The position numbers and the translations under genes were made by a program. Below are positions 43,864 to 52,388 of a DNA stretch of 64,000 nt, one piece after another. The notes beneath the pieces are model-generated. The model saw only the letters and a program-made list of their open reading frames with translations. It was not told the DNA's origin and ran no database searches. The DNA is taken from positions 62,001 to 126,000 of the forward strand of contig CAYMHU010000001.1 in the NCBI GenBank assembly GCA_964390335.1. Reading direction: 5' to 3'. The DNA comes from Granulosicoccus sp964390335. Its GTDB lineage: Bacteria > Pseudomonadota > Gammaproteobacteria > Granulosicoccales > Granulosicoccaceae. Each line of letters opens with the position of its first letter. Position 1 is the stretch's first letter.

Positions 43864-44574
43864 CTAGGCAAGCTGTAAGGGATTACGCAGTAAGGTCACT
43901 TGCATGGGTGCTTCAAAGTTAAAGCCGATGGGCTCACCCAAGTGTATAAATTTTTGCCGTACCTGCTCGTCGCGCACCTGACTCTCGGTGTAGTCTGAAT
44001 TAAACGACTTTCCCGCATAGTTATCAGCGAACTGCGCCCAGGAGTTGTACTCCACGGGCCTCGTATAACGAATAACCTGCCCACTCGAAAAACGCGGCAC
44101 GGCTAAGGTATCAATTGATGATTGCGCTTGCGCCCGCACAACACTTTCATCATGAAATATACGCGTGACTTCATTCAAATTACCTGCGGCCACAGGCTCC
44201 ATGATGTATAAAAAACCGTCTGGCTTTAGGATACGCAACACTTCGTCAAACACGGTGGCGTGTACCTGTTGAGGTATGTGATGTAACGATTGACCAAACA
44301 GCACACCATCTACGGATTGATTTTCTACCGGTATGGTATCGGCACCCGTTTCTGCAAAGCCCACATTGCTGATGATCTCGGCGGCGTTATTTTTCTTAGC
44401 CTGTACTGGATCTGGATCGATTGCCAACACATGCGCGCCTCGCTCCGCCATCGCTTTCGACATATGCATATTGCCGCAACCCGCATCGATAACAAATTGA
44501 TCGTTTAAATCTAAGCATCGGTCGAGCACATCGAGATTGGAACAAACGCCATAGTCAAGGTTTTCTAACTGCAT
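43864..44574 (-). CDS. SAM-dependent class I methyltransferase
   Basis: A 236-residue methyltransferase with FVIDAGCGNMHMSKAMAERGAHVLAIDPDPVQ (SAM motif I), DGVLFGQSLHHIPQQ (motif II region) and RILKPDGFLYIMEPVAAG (motif III). It resembles the Methyltransf_11 group that acts on small molecules or quinones. It occupies the position between the Sco-like gene and ctaB where ctaA lies in Pseudomonas-type clusters. Its link to respiration is unproven. The substrate is unknown. Confidence 0.8.
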   Translation of the reverse strand: MQLENLDYGVCSNLDVLDRCLDLNDQFVIDAGCGNMHMSKAMAERGAHVLAIDPDPVQAKKNNAAEIISNVGFAETGADTIPVENQSVDGVLFGQSLHHIPQQVHATVFDEVLRILKPDGFLYIMEPVAAGNLNEVTRIFHDESVVRAQAQSSIDTLAVPRFSSGQVIRYTRPVEYNSWAQFADNYAGKSFNSDYTESQVRDEQVRQKFIHLGEPIGFNFEAPMQVTLLRNPLQLA

Positions 44575-44643
44575 GCTAAAGTGCCCTTATCATCGTTTAA
44601 CTTTATTAACGTGTTGCCCAATACTGCCACTTACAATACGAAC

Positions 44644-45333
44644 CTAACCAATACGAGACACTTTTAACAAGTGTTTTAAATCCTTATACAACGGCTTTGG
44701 CAATTGATCGCTGGTATAGCGCATCATCAAGTTGCCAAGCGGATCGATCAGAAATATTAAGTTTTGCTTCGCATCCATCCCAGACTGTGCAGCAGTAATT
44801 TGATCCACTAACTGTGCAACACTATTCTCATCTCCACCTACGATGCGAACACCAACTTGCTCTGCCAAAACTTCTGCAGAGAGTACATTGGTTTGATCTA
44901 ATAACAACACCCGCTGCACACGTTCCATACGGTGGTTCAACGCCAAACGTGCCTGACGAATCTGAATAAGCGTTTCCTGACAAGCAGCATCACACACGTT
45001 GGCACCATCAACAGACGGCACATACAGGATGGTCCACTGACCGCGAACTTCGTCCAACTCAAACGGTGCATCTTGTCCGCGCTCAATCAGTGTGAAGTCC
45101 GTTAAGGGTACGGCTGGATTGATCAGTTCACCGTTAGACGTATTACCCCAGGCACCACCACCGGCTTTTACCATTTGCATCCACACCGTAGCTAACAACA
45201 ACGGCACAAAAAACAATGCAAAAATAATGATAAGCCGTTTGCGAGACTTAGCCTGCGCTTGCGGATCAAGGATAAGTTCGCCGTTGGCATCGCGCCCTTG
45301 TACAGGCGATGGTGATTGGTCATTTGTATTCAT
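44644..45333 (-). CDS. Membrane-anchored Sco-like protein of the cytochrome oxidase cluster
   Basis: A 229-residue protein with a cytoplasmic polar N-terminus, one membrane helix (about 33-53) and a periplasmic thioredoxin-like domain. A C-x3-C motif (Cys114 and Cys118 in VCDAACQE) aligns with the CxxxC copper site of Sco proteins, and LIFLIDPLGNLMMRY aligns with the Sco YLxDPxG strand. The histidine that completes the Sco copper site, usually shortly before LxDP, is not apparent. This is the unnamed gene normally found between SURF1 and ctaA in Gammaproteobacterial cox clusters; a role in CuA assembly or redox is plausible. Confidence 0.75.
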   Translation of the reverse strand: MNTNDQSPSPVQGRDANGELILDPQAQAKSRKRLIIIFALFFVPLLLATVWMQMVKAGGGAWGNTSNGELINPAVPLTDFTLIERGQDAPFELDEVRGQWTILYVPSVDGANVCDAACQETLIQIRQARLALNHRMERVQRVLLLDQTNVLSAEVLAEQVGVRIVGGDENSVAQLVDQITAAQSGMDAKQNLIFLIDPLGNLMMRYTSDQLPKPLYKDLKHLLKVSRIG

Positions 45334-45371
45334 GGCACGGTTTCACTCGAACGTTTTTCGTTTTAAAATTA

Positions 45372-46130
45372 TTACGGATCGCGGGATATACGCTTAGTGT
45401 TATAAACAACATATAACACGCTTAAAGCTACTGCCATTGCAAACCATTGGAAAGCATAGGAGTAGTGCTTCGCGGGCCCCATGACTTCTGTGGGCTCCCA
45501 GTTAGCGGTGTTTAAATCTGGCCTGTCCAGCGGTGCTGAAGCTGTCTGCGGTTGTAGAACACCCTGTACCAATGGATAACCTAATTGCTGCTCCATTGCC
45601 GCATAATCAAAATACTGCAGTATTTTGGGCCAGCCACCGGTTTGTTCAAATGCAACCCCGGAAGCCAAACCTTTAGACGGACGGGAAAACAAACCATCAA
45701 ATTCGAGCAACTGCGTGTGCAACTCCGCCGACAACGTTACATCGGGTAAGTTTTCGCGCGTGGCGCCAGGGCGTACCCAGCCGCGGTTAACTAGCACTGC
45801 AACGCCGCTGTTCAGCAATACAGGCGTTATAACCTCAAACCCCGCCTGCCCTTTGTGAACCCGATTATCCCATAAGAACTGTTTATCCGGTATGTACGTA
45901 CCTACTGCAGACACTCTTGTGTGTTGCTCAGCTGCAAGGATGACATCGCTCAGTGATTCAATACTCACGGGGTCAATTGCAGCCGAACGTGACGCTTTAG
46001 CCAGAATCGTACTTTTTTGCGCTGCTCGATTCATTTGCCAGGTGCCCAGCGATAACAAAGCGGCCAGAAACGCGAGATACAGCGCAAGCACCGCGGCAGA
46101 CGGCTTATGTTCAAAATGACCAATGCGCAT
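45372..46130 (-). CDS. SURF1-family cytochrome oxidase biogenesis protein
   Basis: A 252-residue SURF1 homologue with two membrane helices (about 12-30 and 225-243) around a periplasmic domain. Landmarks are LGTWQMNRAAQK near the N-terminus, the GYEV-like QAGFEVITPVLLNSGVAVLVNRGWVRPG, and the C-terminal YSYAFQWFAMAVALSVLYVVYNTKR. SURF1 helps insert heme a into subunit I. It is divergent from the DUF2909 gene, as in related genomes. Confidence 0.9.
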   Translation of the reverse strand: MRIGHFEHKPSAAVLALYLAFLAALLSLGTWQMNRAAQKSTILAKASRSAAIDPVSIESLSDVILAAEQHTRVSAVGTYIPDKQFLWDNRVHKGQAGFEVITPVLLNSGVAVLVNRGWVRPGATRENLPDVTLSAELHTQLLEFDGLFSRPSKGLASGVAFEQTGGWPKILQYFDYAAMEQQLGYPLVQGVLQPQTASAPLDRPDLNTANWEPTEVMGPAKHYSYAFQWFAMAVALSVLYVVYNTKRISRDP

Positions 46131-46220
46131 GCAAAAGGTTACCCCGAGGAACGATGTTAAAGCGGAATTATATTAAAATGATGCACGTTACCTGCACCGG
46201 CCAGTGGTACCCTAAGCACT

Positions 46221-46469
46221 ATGCTATTCATCAAATTCATCGTACTACTGTTACTGTTCTTTATCGTGATCAGTCTGTTTTCAGGTCTTTATTTCCTGGT
46301 AAAAGATAAAGGTCATACCAGACGCACAGTTAACGCCCTAACGCTGCGTATTGGTTTATCGCTGCTGGTTATCGTGGTTATACTTATTGGTGCTGCAACC
46401 GGCGTTGTGGATTTCAACCGCAATCCATCGTTCGACAGCGCTTCAAGCTCCAATCAACCCACGCAATAG
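46221..46469 (+). CDS. Twin transmembrane protein (DUF2909)
   Basis: An 82-residue protein with two hydrophobic helices (about 3-28 and 45-68) joined by a basic loop (KDKGHTRRTVNALTLRIG), the DUF2909 pattern. Such genes recur between coxC and SURF1 genes in Gammaproteobacteria, divergent from SURF1, and probably aid oxidase assembly, though no function is established. Confidence 0.8.
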   Translation: MLFIKFIVLLLLFFIVISLFSGLYFLVKDKGHTRRTVNALTLRIGLSLLVIVVILIGAATGVVDFNRNPSFDSASSSNQPTQ

Positions 46470-46506
46470 CCCGCTAGCGTTTTACTACCAACTATACAAG
46501 GCCGTG

Positions 46507-47106
46507 TTACGGTCGGACCAAAGTCTGTAACAGTTCCAGTTTAGACTTGCGCTCTGGCTCAAAGGCCAATAACTTCTTAAGTAACGCAGTTGGATCCGTG
46601 TCGGCCATTAATAGTTGCCGATGCGATTCATGCATAAACTGTTGTTCAGTGGCATTGTCCAGAAACGACAGCAATTGATCGTAGAATCCAGCGACGTTCA
46701 AGATACCGCAGGGCTTTTCGTGAAAACCCAGCTGCGCCCAGGTCAATACCTCAAACATTTCTTCCAAGGTGCCCAAACCACCCGGTAGGGACACAAAGGC
46801 ATCAGACAATTCAGCCATTTTAGCTTTGCGCGTGTGCATGCTGTTGACAACATGCAGTTCGGTCAGGCCATCATGCGCTACTTCCATATCCACCAGTGAT
46901 TCCGGAATCACGCCGTACACCTTACCGCCAGCCTGCAATAGTCTGTCTGCCACTTGCCCCATGATGCCAACGTGCGCGCCGCCATAGACCAAAGAGATGC
47001 CTTGCTCGGCCATCACATCTGCCAGCACATGTGAAGCGGCCACATATTCAGGTTTGGCTCCAGAACTGGAACCACAGAACACACACAGGGAGTTTATTTC
47101 AGCCAC
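46507..47106 (-). CDS. LOG-family nucleoside 5'-monophosphate phosphoribohydrolase (TIGR00730)
   Basis: A 199-residue lysine-decarboxylase-like Rossmann protein with VFCGSSSGAKPEY, GISLVYGGAHVGIMGQVADRLL, MHTRKAKMAELSDAFVSLPGGLGTLEEMFEVLTWAQLG; the last contains the PGGxGTxxE motif. These enzymes release the base from cytokinin-like or other nucleotides and belong to the LOG/PpnH group. Its place inside the cox cluster is not usual and is probably incidental. Confidence 0.88.
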   Translation of the reverse strand: MAEINSLCVFCGSSSGAKPEYVAASHVLADVMAEQGISLVYGGAHVGIMGQVADRLLQAGGKVYGVIPESLVDMEVAHDGLTELHVVNSMHTRKAKMAELSDAFVSLPGGLGTLEEMFEVLTWAQLGFHEKPCGILNVAGFYDQLLSFLDNATEQQFMHESHRQLLMADTDPTALLKKLLAFEPERKSKLELLQTLVRP

Positions 47107-47162
47107 TGGCGAACCTTACGGATAGATTAAAGGACTAAGGATACAGTGAAGCGAGAACCTAC

Positions 47163-47185
47163 GGGCCGGAAAGTGTATCCGGCCC
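47163..47185. other. GC-rich hairpin downstream of ctaE
   Basis: GGGCCGGA-N7-TCCGGCCC, an 8-bp stem between LOG and ctaE. No U-run follows on either strand, so it is not a standard intrinsic terminator. It could stabilise the 3' end of the cox mRNA. Confidence 0.4.
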
Positions 47186-47240
47186 GCGAGAAATGAAAAA
47201 AGCGCAGGGTGACTACCGTTTCGAGTATTTGGTCGTCGAT

Positions 47241-48110
47241 TTAGATCAGATACACGAACACAAACAAGCCCAACCAAACCACATCAACAAAGTGCCAGTA
47301 CCAAGCAGCTGCTTCGAATGCGAAGTGATTGTCTGCTGTGAAGTGACCTCTCATACCGCGCAGCATGACCACCAGCAACATAATAGCACCCATGGTCACG
47401 TGGAATCCGTGGAAACCGGTGAGCATGAAGAATGTTGAACCGTAGATACCACTGGACATTTTAAGATTCAAGCCAGTGTAGGCATGGTAATACTCATAAG
47501 CCTGACACGCTACGAAGATAAAACCTAACGCAACTGTTGCAGCCAACCAACGAACCATCTTTTTACGATCGCCATCTTTGATGGCATGGTGTGCAATTGT
47601 ACAGGTCACGCCACTGGTTAATAACAACAGCGTATTGATAAGCGGTAAACCGAACCAACCCATTGGCTTGTAGTCGCCGCCTATGTTTGCCGGGCCATCG
47701 CTGGGCCATACGTAGTCTTTTCCACCCCACAGCAGCGCGTTGGTCACATCGGCACCGCCACCACCTTCACCGCCCAACCACGGGCCAGAAAAAGTACGAG
47801 CGTAAAACAGTGCGCCGAAGAACGCGGCAAAGAACATAACCTCCGAGAAGATGAACCACATCATGCACATGCGAAATGAGGTATCGACTTGCGGATTGTA
47901 GGTGCCGGCTTCGCTTTCTCTGACGACCGTTCCAAACCAAGCGAACATCACGAAAATGATGACGGCCATACCGACAAAAAACATTTCCATGCCCATTGCG
48001 CGGTCGTTCAGCCATAAGCCAAAGCCCATGAAAAATATAAAAAGACCGATCGACGCAACAATTGGCCATTTGGCCTCATGTGGTATGTAGTAGTCAGTAG
48101 CACCGCTCAT
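47241..48110 (-). CDS. ctaE: Cytochrome c oxidase subunit III
   Basis: A 289-residue subunit III with seven helices. Signatures are YIPHEAKWPIVASIGLFIFFMGF, RMCMMWFIFSEVMFFAAFFGALFYAR (with the conserved Glu in SEVMFF), and STFFMLTGFHGFHVTMGAIMLL near the C-terminus. It supports proton uptake and stability of the oxidase. The insertion GGEGGGGADVTNALLWGGKDYVWPSDGPANIGG in the loop after helix 3 is typical of the longer Gammaproteobacterial form. Confidence 0.95.
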   Translation of the reverse strand: MSGATDYYIPHEAKWPIVASIGLFIFFMGFGLWLNDRAMGMEMFFVGMAVIIFVMFAWFGTVVRESEAGTYNPQVDTSFRMCMMWFIFSEVMFFAAFFGALFYARTFSGPWLGGEGGGGADVTNALLWGGKDYVWPSDGPANIGGDYKPMGWFGLPLINTLLLLTSGVTCTIAHHAIKDGDRKKMVRWLAATVALGFIFVACQAYEYYHAYTGLNLKMSSGIYGSTFFMLTGFHGFHVTMGAIMLLVVMLRGMRGHFTADNHFAFEAAAWYWHFVDVVWLGLFVFVYLI

Positions 48111-48167
48111 TGGGTAGTCCTGTTTTAGCTAAAATTAAAATTTAATGGTTTATATTCAGCCCACCGA

Positions 48168-48725
48168 TCACGATTGATCTGGCGACCTGAAAAACGTATA
48201 TGACAGCGTGACTCTGTCAACATTGACCGGCAAATCCGGATCAATAATAAAAGTTATCGGCATGTCCTTGATGGCCTTTGCCTCGAATTCTTGTCGAGTA
48301 AAACAAAAACACTCTGTTTTATTAAAGTATTTAGCGGCTGATTGTGGTGACACGCTGGGGGTTGCCTGCCCAACCATGCGCTGGTTTGACAAATTTTGCG
48401 CCATATAACTGGTGTGATTGAGCTCGCCGGGCTTGACCTGCATTTGTTTAACCGTTGGTTCAAATAACCACGAACCACCCGAATTAATGCTGGCCACAAA
48501 CTCCACGGTCACCAAGCGGTTCTCGTTGGCTTTTGCCGCCGCTTCTGCTTCGGCAATGCTAACCCGACCTGTTTTACCGTTTAATCCGGTAACCTCACAA
48601 ATAATGTCGTAGATTGGCACCATCAGATACCCAAAACCGAACATCGCCACAGCCAGTAGCAAACTTTTACCGGCAACCGCACCGTGTTTTTTAAACGAAT
48701 GACGATCTGAGTTAGTGTTAGCCAT
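48168..48725 (-). CDS. ctaG: Cytochrome c oxidase assembly protein CtaG (Cox11 family)
   Basis: A 185-residue Cox11-type copper chaperone. One N-terminal helix (about 15-35, LLLAVAMFGFGYLMVPIYDIICEVTGLNGKTG) is followed by a periplasmic Ig-like domain with NKTECFCFTRQEF, which carries the copper-binding C-x-C pair. It delivers copper to the CuB site of subunit I. The ATG at 48725 is chosen; a longer frame overlaps the small TM gene. Confidence 0.93.
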   Translation of the reverse strand: MANTNSDRHSFKKHGAVAGKSLLLAVAMFGFGYLMVPIYDIICEVTGLNGKTGRVSIAEAEAAAKANENRLVTVEFVASINSGGSWLFEPTVKQMQVKPGELNHTSYMAQNLSNQRMVGQATPSVSPQSAAKYFNKTECFCFTRQEFEAKAIKDMPITFIIDPDLPVNVDRVTLSYTFFRSPDQS

Positions 48726-48733
48726 AGCCGTAA

Positions 48734-48940
48734 CTAACCTACTTGCCCGCGACCATACACCATCCAAACAATACTGCCTGCATACAGAAGCACTGCGATG
48801 ATCCCGAGGATTATGGGCATGCGGTGTTTCTGCCAGAAGCTTTGCTTGGATTGGTTTGTCGATGAGTTTGTCATAGTGTCGCCGACAGCAGGCTGATTGC
48901 CTGCTGCGTCAATAGCGTGGTTAACACTGTTGCCCGTCAT
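48734..48940 (-). CDS. Small single-helix membrane protein of the cox operon
   Basis: A 68-residue protein: a polar N-terminal half (about 1-38) and one hydrophobic helix (PIILGIIAVLLYAGSIVWMVYG). Its ATG overlaps the ctaD stop (TAATG), and it ends 8 nt before ctaG, so it is translationally coupled in the operon. Small proteins at this position are common in Gammaproteobacteria and probably assist oxidase assembly. An internal ATG (residue 23) is an alternative start. Confidence 0.75.
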   Translation of the reverse strand: MTGNSVNHAIDAAGNQPAVGDTMTNSSTNQSKQSFWQKHRMPIILGIIAVLLYAGSIVWMVYGRGQVG

Positions 48941-50553
48941 TATCGGGTAACAGTGTTGGCATTGATTTCAGGAGCCACTTCAAACGTGTGGTATGGCGCT
49001 GGAGAATCCACAGTCCATTCCAAACCTCGAGCACCTTCCCAAACTTCGCCAGTCGCTTTCTCGCCGCCTTTAATACACTTTAAGATGATGTACACGAACA
49101 ACAGCTGCGAGAAACCAAAACCGAACGCACCAATAGTTGCGACTGCGTTCCAGTCAGCAAACTGTAAGTTGTAGTCTGGGATACGTCGTGGCATACCGGC
49201 CAATCCAACAAAGTGCATTGGGAAGAACAGCACGTTTACGAAGATAGTTGAAATCCAGAAGTGCATTTTACCCAGCTTCTCGTCGTACATATTACCGGTC
49301 CACTTTGGAATCCAGTAGTACGTAGCTGCCATTAGCGAGTAAATGGCACCCGGTACCAACACGTAGTGAAAGTGCGCTACAACAAAGTAGGTATCGTGGT
49401 ATTGAATATCAGCCGGTGTGATTGCCAGCATCAAACCAGACAAACCACCGATGGTGAACATGATGACAAAACCCACTGCAAACAGCATGGGTGTTTCAAA
49501 CGTCATCGAGCCTTTCCACATGGTGGCAACCCAGTTAAAGACTTTTACACCGGTTGGTACGGAGATCATCATAGTGGAGAACATAAAGAACAGCTCACCT
49601 GCCAATGGCATACCGGTGGTAAACATATGATGTGCCCAAACGATGAACGACAAGAACGCAATAGACGCTGTTGCATACACCATTGAGTCGTAACCAAACA
49701 GCTGCTTACGCGAAAACGTTGGAATGATTGAAGACACAATCCCGAACGCAGGCAAAATTAATATATACACTTCAGGGTGACCGAAAAACCAGAAAATGTG
49801 CTGGAACATTACGGGGTCACCGCCACCTGCTGCACTGAAAAAGCTGGTGCCGAAATAACGATCGGTTAATAGCATGGTGACCGCGCCGGCAAATACCGGA
49901 ATAGTTGCGATCAACAAGAATGCTGTGATCAACCAAGTCCATACAAACATAGGCATGTGCATGAGCGTCATGCCAGCTGGTCGCATATTAAAGATAGTAG
50001 CCACGATGTTAATGGAACCCATGACCGATGAGATACCCATAAAGTGAATCGCAAAGATCACGAATGCAAAACTGTCGCCCATCTGCAATACCAACGGTGG
50101 GTATAGAGTCCAACCACCTGCAGGGCCGCCACTGTCCATGAACAGCGTGGATAGCATTATGGTGAACGCAAACGGCATGATCCAGAAACTCCAGTTATTC
50201 AACCGGGGTAAGGCCATATCGGGAGCGCCGATCATCATTGGAATGAGCCAGTTTGCCAAGCCGACAAACGCGGGCATAACCACACCAAAGATCATAACGA
50301 TGGCGTGCATGGTGGTCATTGAGTTGAAGAACATCGGATCAACAAACTGCAAACCTGGTGAGAACAATTCAGCGCGAATAATCAGCGCCATACCACCACC
50401 AATAAAAAACATGATGAGTGAGAACCACAGGTACAAGGTACCGATATCTTTATGGTTAGTCGTGGTAACCCAACGCATTAAGCCGGGAGCCGGACCGTGA
50501 TGTCCGTGATCGTCATGCCCGTGGGCATCATGAGTACTGTCTGTGTAAGCCAT
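48940..50553 (-). CDS. ctaD: Cytochrome c oxidase subunit I
   Basis: A 537-residue heme-copper oxidase subunit I with 12 helices. Visible are the low-spin heme His region NSMTTMHAIVMIFGVVMPAFVGLANWLIPMMIG, the CuB/crosslink motif FFGHPEVYILILPAFG, the HHMFTTG pair of CuB histidines, and the high-spin and low-spin ligands in YHDTYFVVAHFHYVLVPGA. It reduces O2 and pumps protons. The Glu-containing HPEVY marks a type A oxidase. A His/Asp-rich N-terminal tail (HDAHGHDDHGHHG) may bind metal. Confidence 0.97.
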   Translation of the reverse strand: MAYTDSTHDAHGHDDHGHHGPAPGLMRWVTTTNHKDIGTLYLWFSLIMFFIGGGMALIIRAELFSPGLQFVDPMFFNSMTTMHAIVMIFGVVMPAFVGLANWLIPMMIGAPDMALPRLNNWSFWIMPFAFTIMLSTLFMDSGGPAGGWTLYPPLVLQMGDSFAFVIFAIHFMGISSVMGSINIVATIFNMRPAGMTLMHMPMFVWTWLITAFLLIATIPVFAGAVTMLLTDRYFGTSFFSAAGGGDPVMFQHIFWFFGHPEVYILILPAFGIVSSIIPTFSRKQLFGYDSMVYATASIAFLSFIVWAHHMFTTGMPLAGELFFMFSTMMISVPTGVKVFNWVATMWKGSMTFETPMLFAVGFVIMFTIGGLSGLMLAITPADIQYHDTYFVVAHFHYVLVPGAIYSLMAATYYWIPKWTGNMYDEKLGKMHFWISTIFVNVLFFPMHFVGLAGMPRRIPDYNLQFADWNAVATIGAFGFGFSQLLFVYIILKCIKGGEKATGEVWEGARGLEWTVDSPAPYHTFEVAPEINANTVTR

Positions 50554-50555
50554 CG

Positions 50556-51749
50556 TTAATTGACCCCCTCAATTTTATTCGTTGGCAGATCAAGCATGGT
50601 TTGTCTTGAACCTACTCGTAATGAGCGCACATGTGACGGTTGTAACGAATCGCCTGTTACGTTGCCGAACGCATTACGTTGGAAAGTGATAACTGCTGCA
50701 AGATCAACGTCGCTAAGACGGCTGGAATACCCTTGCATTGGCGTGTTGACTACACCATTAAGCACCGTGTCGACATGCGCGTTAATATCGCCGGTTGCGA
50801 TATCGCTACCTGCGATGGCCGGGAACATACCAGGGATACCCTGACCTTCTTTCTGATGGCAGCTCATGCAGTTAGCTTCATAAACGCGCTCACCCGTTGC
50901 CACGAGTTCCTGATGCGACCATTGACGAATAGCATCCATATCGGCTGTGACTGAAGAAGATTTTTTCTCTTCAATCCATGCAGCAAATTCTTCTTTGCTA
51001 ACCGCTTTAACAACAATGGGCATGAAGCCGTGGTCACGACCACAAAGTTCAGCACACTTACCACGATAGATACCGGGCTCTTCGATCTTTGCCCAGTTTT
51101 CATTGATAAATCCGGGAATCGAATCTTTCTTAACTGACAATGCAGGTACCCACCAAGAATGGATTACATCGGCTGCTGTGTGTAAGAAACGGATTTTTGT
51201 ATCCACTGGCACAACCAATGGGTTGTCCACTTCTTTCAAATAATGCTCCAAGGTATCGGGGTCAACGCTTGGGTTCCGCTGACGCGCAACGTTATGAACA
51301 GGGTCGAGCTGACTGTAAAACTTCACGCCGTCTTCAATGTAATCGTATTCCCAACGCCACTGAAACGCTGTGACTTTAATACTCATTTCTGAGTCACTGA
51401 AGTCTTCCATTTGGATAAGCACCTTGGCAGCTGGTACCGCCATAACAATCAAGATGATTAACGGAACGATCGTCCAGACTATTTCAACCGTGGTGCTCTC
51501 ATGGAAATCCGCTGCAACCGCGCCTTTGGATTTACGATGATTGAAAATCGAGTAAAACATGACGGCAAATACCAGTGCGCCTATCACGCAACACCAGATA
51601 AATATTCGCATGTGCAGATCGTAAACCTTGCTACTGATTTCAGTCACACCCACGGGCATGTTCAGTGCTCCCCAATCAGCCAATGCAGCACCCGGTAGAG
51701 CGAGCATCGCGGCTAATAAAAGCACCCAACGAAAGACGCCAGATGTCAT
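50556..51749 (-). CDS. ctaC: Cytochrome c oxidase subunit II with fused cytochrome c domain
   Basis: A 397-residue subunit II: signal peptide, two membrane helices (about 48-68 and 88-110), and a cupredoxin domain with CuA ligands His197, Cys232, Glu234, Cys236, His240 and Met243 (CAELCGRDHGFM). A C-terminal cytochrome c carries the heme motif CMSCH (294-298) and the probable axial Met in TPMQGYSSRLSD. The fusion marks a caa3-type oxidase that can take electrons through its own heme c. It begins the operon, 2 nt before ctaD. Confidence 0.97.
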   Translation of the reverse strand: MTSGVFRWVLLLAAMLALPGAALADWGALNMPVGVTEISSKVYDLHMRIFIWCCVIGALVFAVMFYSIFNHRKSKGAVAADFHESTTVEIVWTIVPLIILIVMAVPAAKVLIQMEDFSDSEMSIKVTAFQWRWEYDYIEDGVKFYSQLDPVHNVARQRNPSVDPDTLEHYLKEVDNPLVVPVDTKIRFLHTAADVIHSWWVPALSVKKDSIPGFINENWAKIEEPGIYRGKCAELCGRDHGFMPIVVKAVSKEEFAAWIEEKKSSSVTADMDAIRQWSHQELVATGERVYEANCMSCHQKEGQGIPGMFPAIAGSDIATGDINAHVDTVLNGVVNTPMQGYSSRLSDVDLAAVITFQRNAFGNVTGDSLQPSHVRSLRVGSRQTMLDLPTNKIEGVN

Positions 51750-51817
51750 AAACAGTTCTCCAAAATAAATATCAAAATCTAATGGTTAGCCGTGTAAGCC
51801 ACGCCTAACCGAAAACT

Positions 51818-52315
51818 TTACCTGTCACGATTCCATGTAGCGCCGCCATCCAAAGCAGAATCCAATGCGACAAACAAACTTTTCTTTTCATCGCGCCCAA
51901 GGCTAAGGCCGAGGGGATAGTGCTTTCCGAAAGCACCGAGGCTCAAGTGCCCCACTTCAAATTCACTGTCCGGACAATCGTAATGCAACCGGGCGAAACT
52001 GCGTGGCAAATCCACGGTGGTGTCTGGGTAGTGGTAGCCCCACTCGAGTTTTACGTCGTCATCGCTAACCGTGATCACTTCCTTGCGTGACAGCTTTCGT
52101 ACGGTCAGGTACAGACACCAGGTTACAAATACAACTTCCATTCCGGCAAACGGGATAATCATCCAATAGCCGAATCCTGCCATGACAAAAGCCATGCCAA
52201 GACACAGTATCGCAAGCGCCGCGGCCAACCATACATTCGCGCGCCACGACATCGATTGATTGCCTTGAACAACCAGTCGGGTACCCCGATTATCCATGCT
52301 CTGGACATCAATCAT
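51818..52315 (-). CDS. DUF2244 family membrane protein
   Basis: A 165-residue protein with two adjacent helices (about 28-45 and 48-70), NQSMSWRANVWLAAALAILCLGMAFVMAGFGYW and IIPFAGMEVVFVTWCLYLTVRKLSRKEVITV, followed by a soluble beta-rich domain. This fits DUF2244 (integral membrane protein). It often sits near cox genes in Proteobacteria, and here lies 68 nt upstream of ctaC on the same strand. No function is known. Confidence 0.82.
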   Translation of the reverse strand: MIDVQSMDNRGTRLVVQGNQSMSWRANVWLAAALAILCLGMAFVMAGFGYWMIIPFAGMEVVFVTWCLYLTVRKLSRKEVITVSDDDVKLEWGYHYPDTTVDLPRSFARLHYDCPDSEFEVGHLSLGAFGKHYPLGLSLGRDEKKSLFVALDSALDGGATWNRDR

Positions 52316-52388
52316 AAAGAGCCCTGCGCAACCTTATAACTATAGCGCAGCTTTGCTCGGAGTCTCAACGAATTGAGGTTTTTTTTCA

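Noticed and set aside
47163..47185. Intrinsic terminator after ctaE
   Set aside because: The stem is strong, but no U-run follows on either strand; it is listed only as a hairpin.
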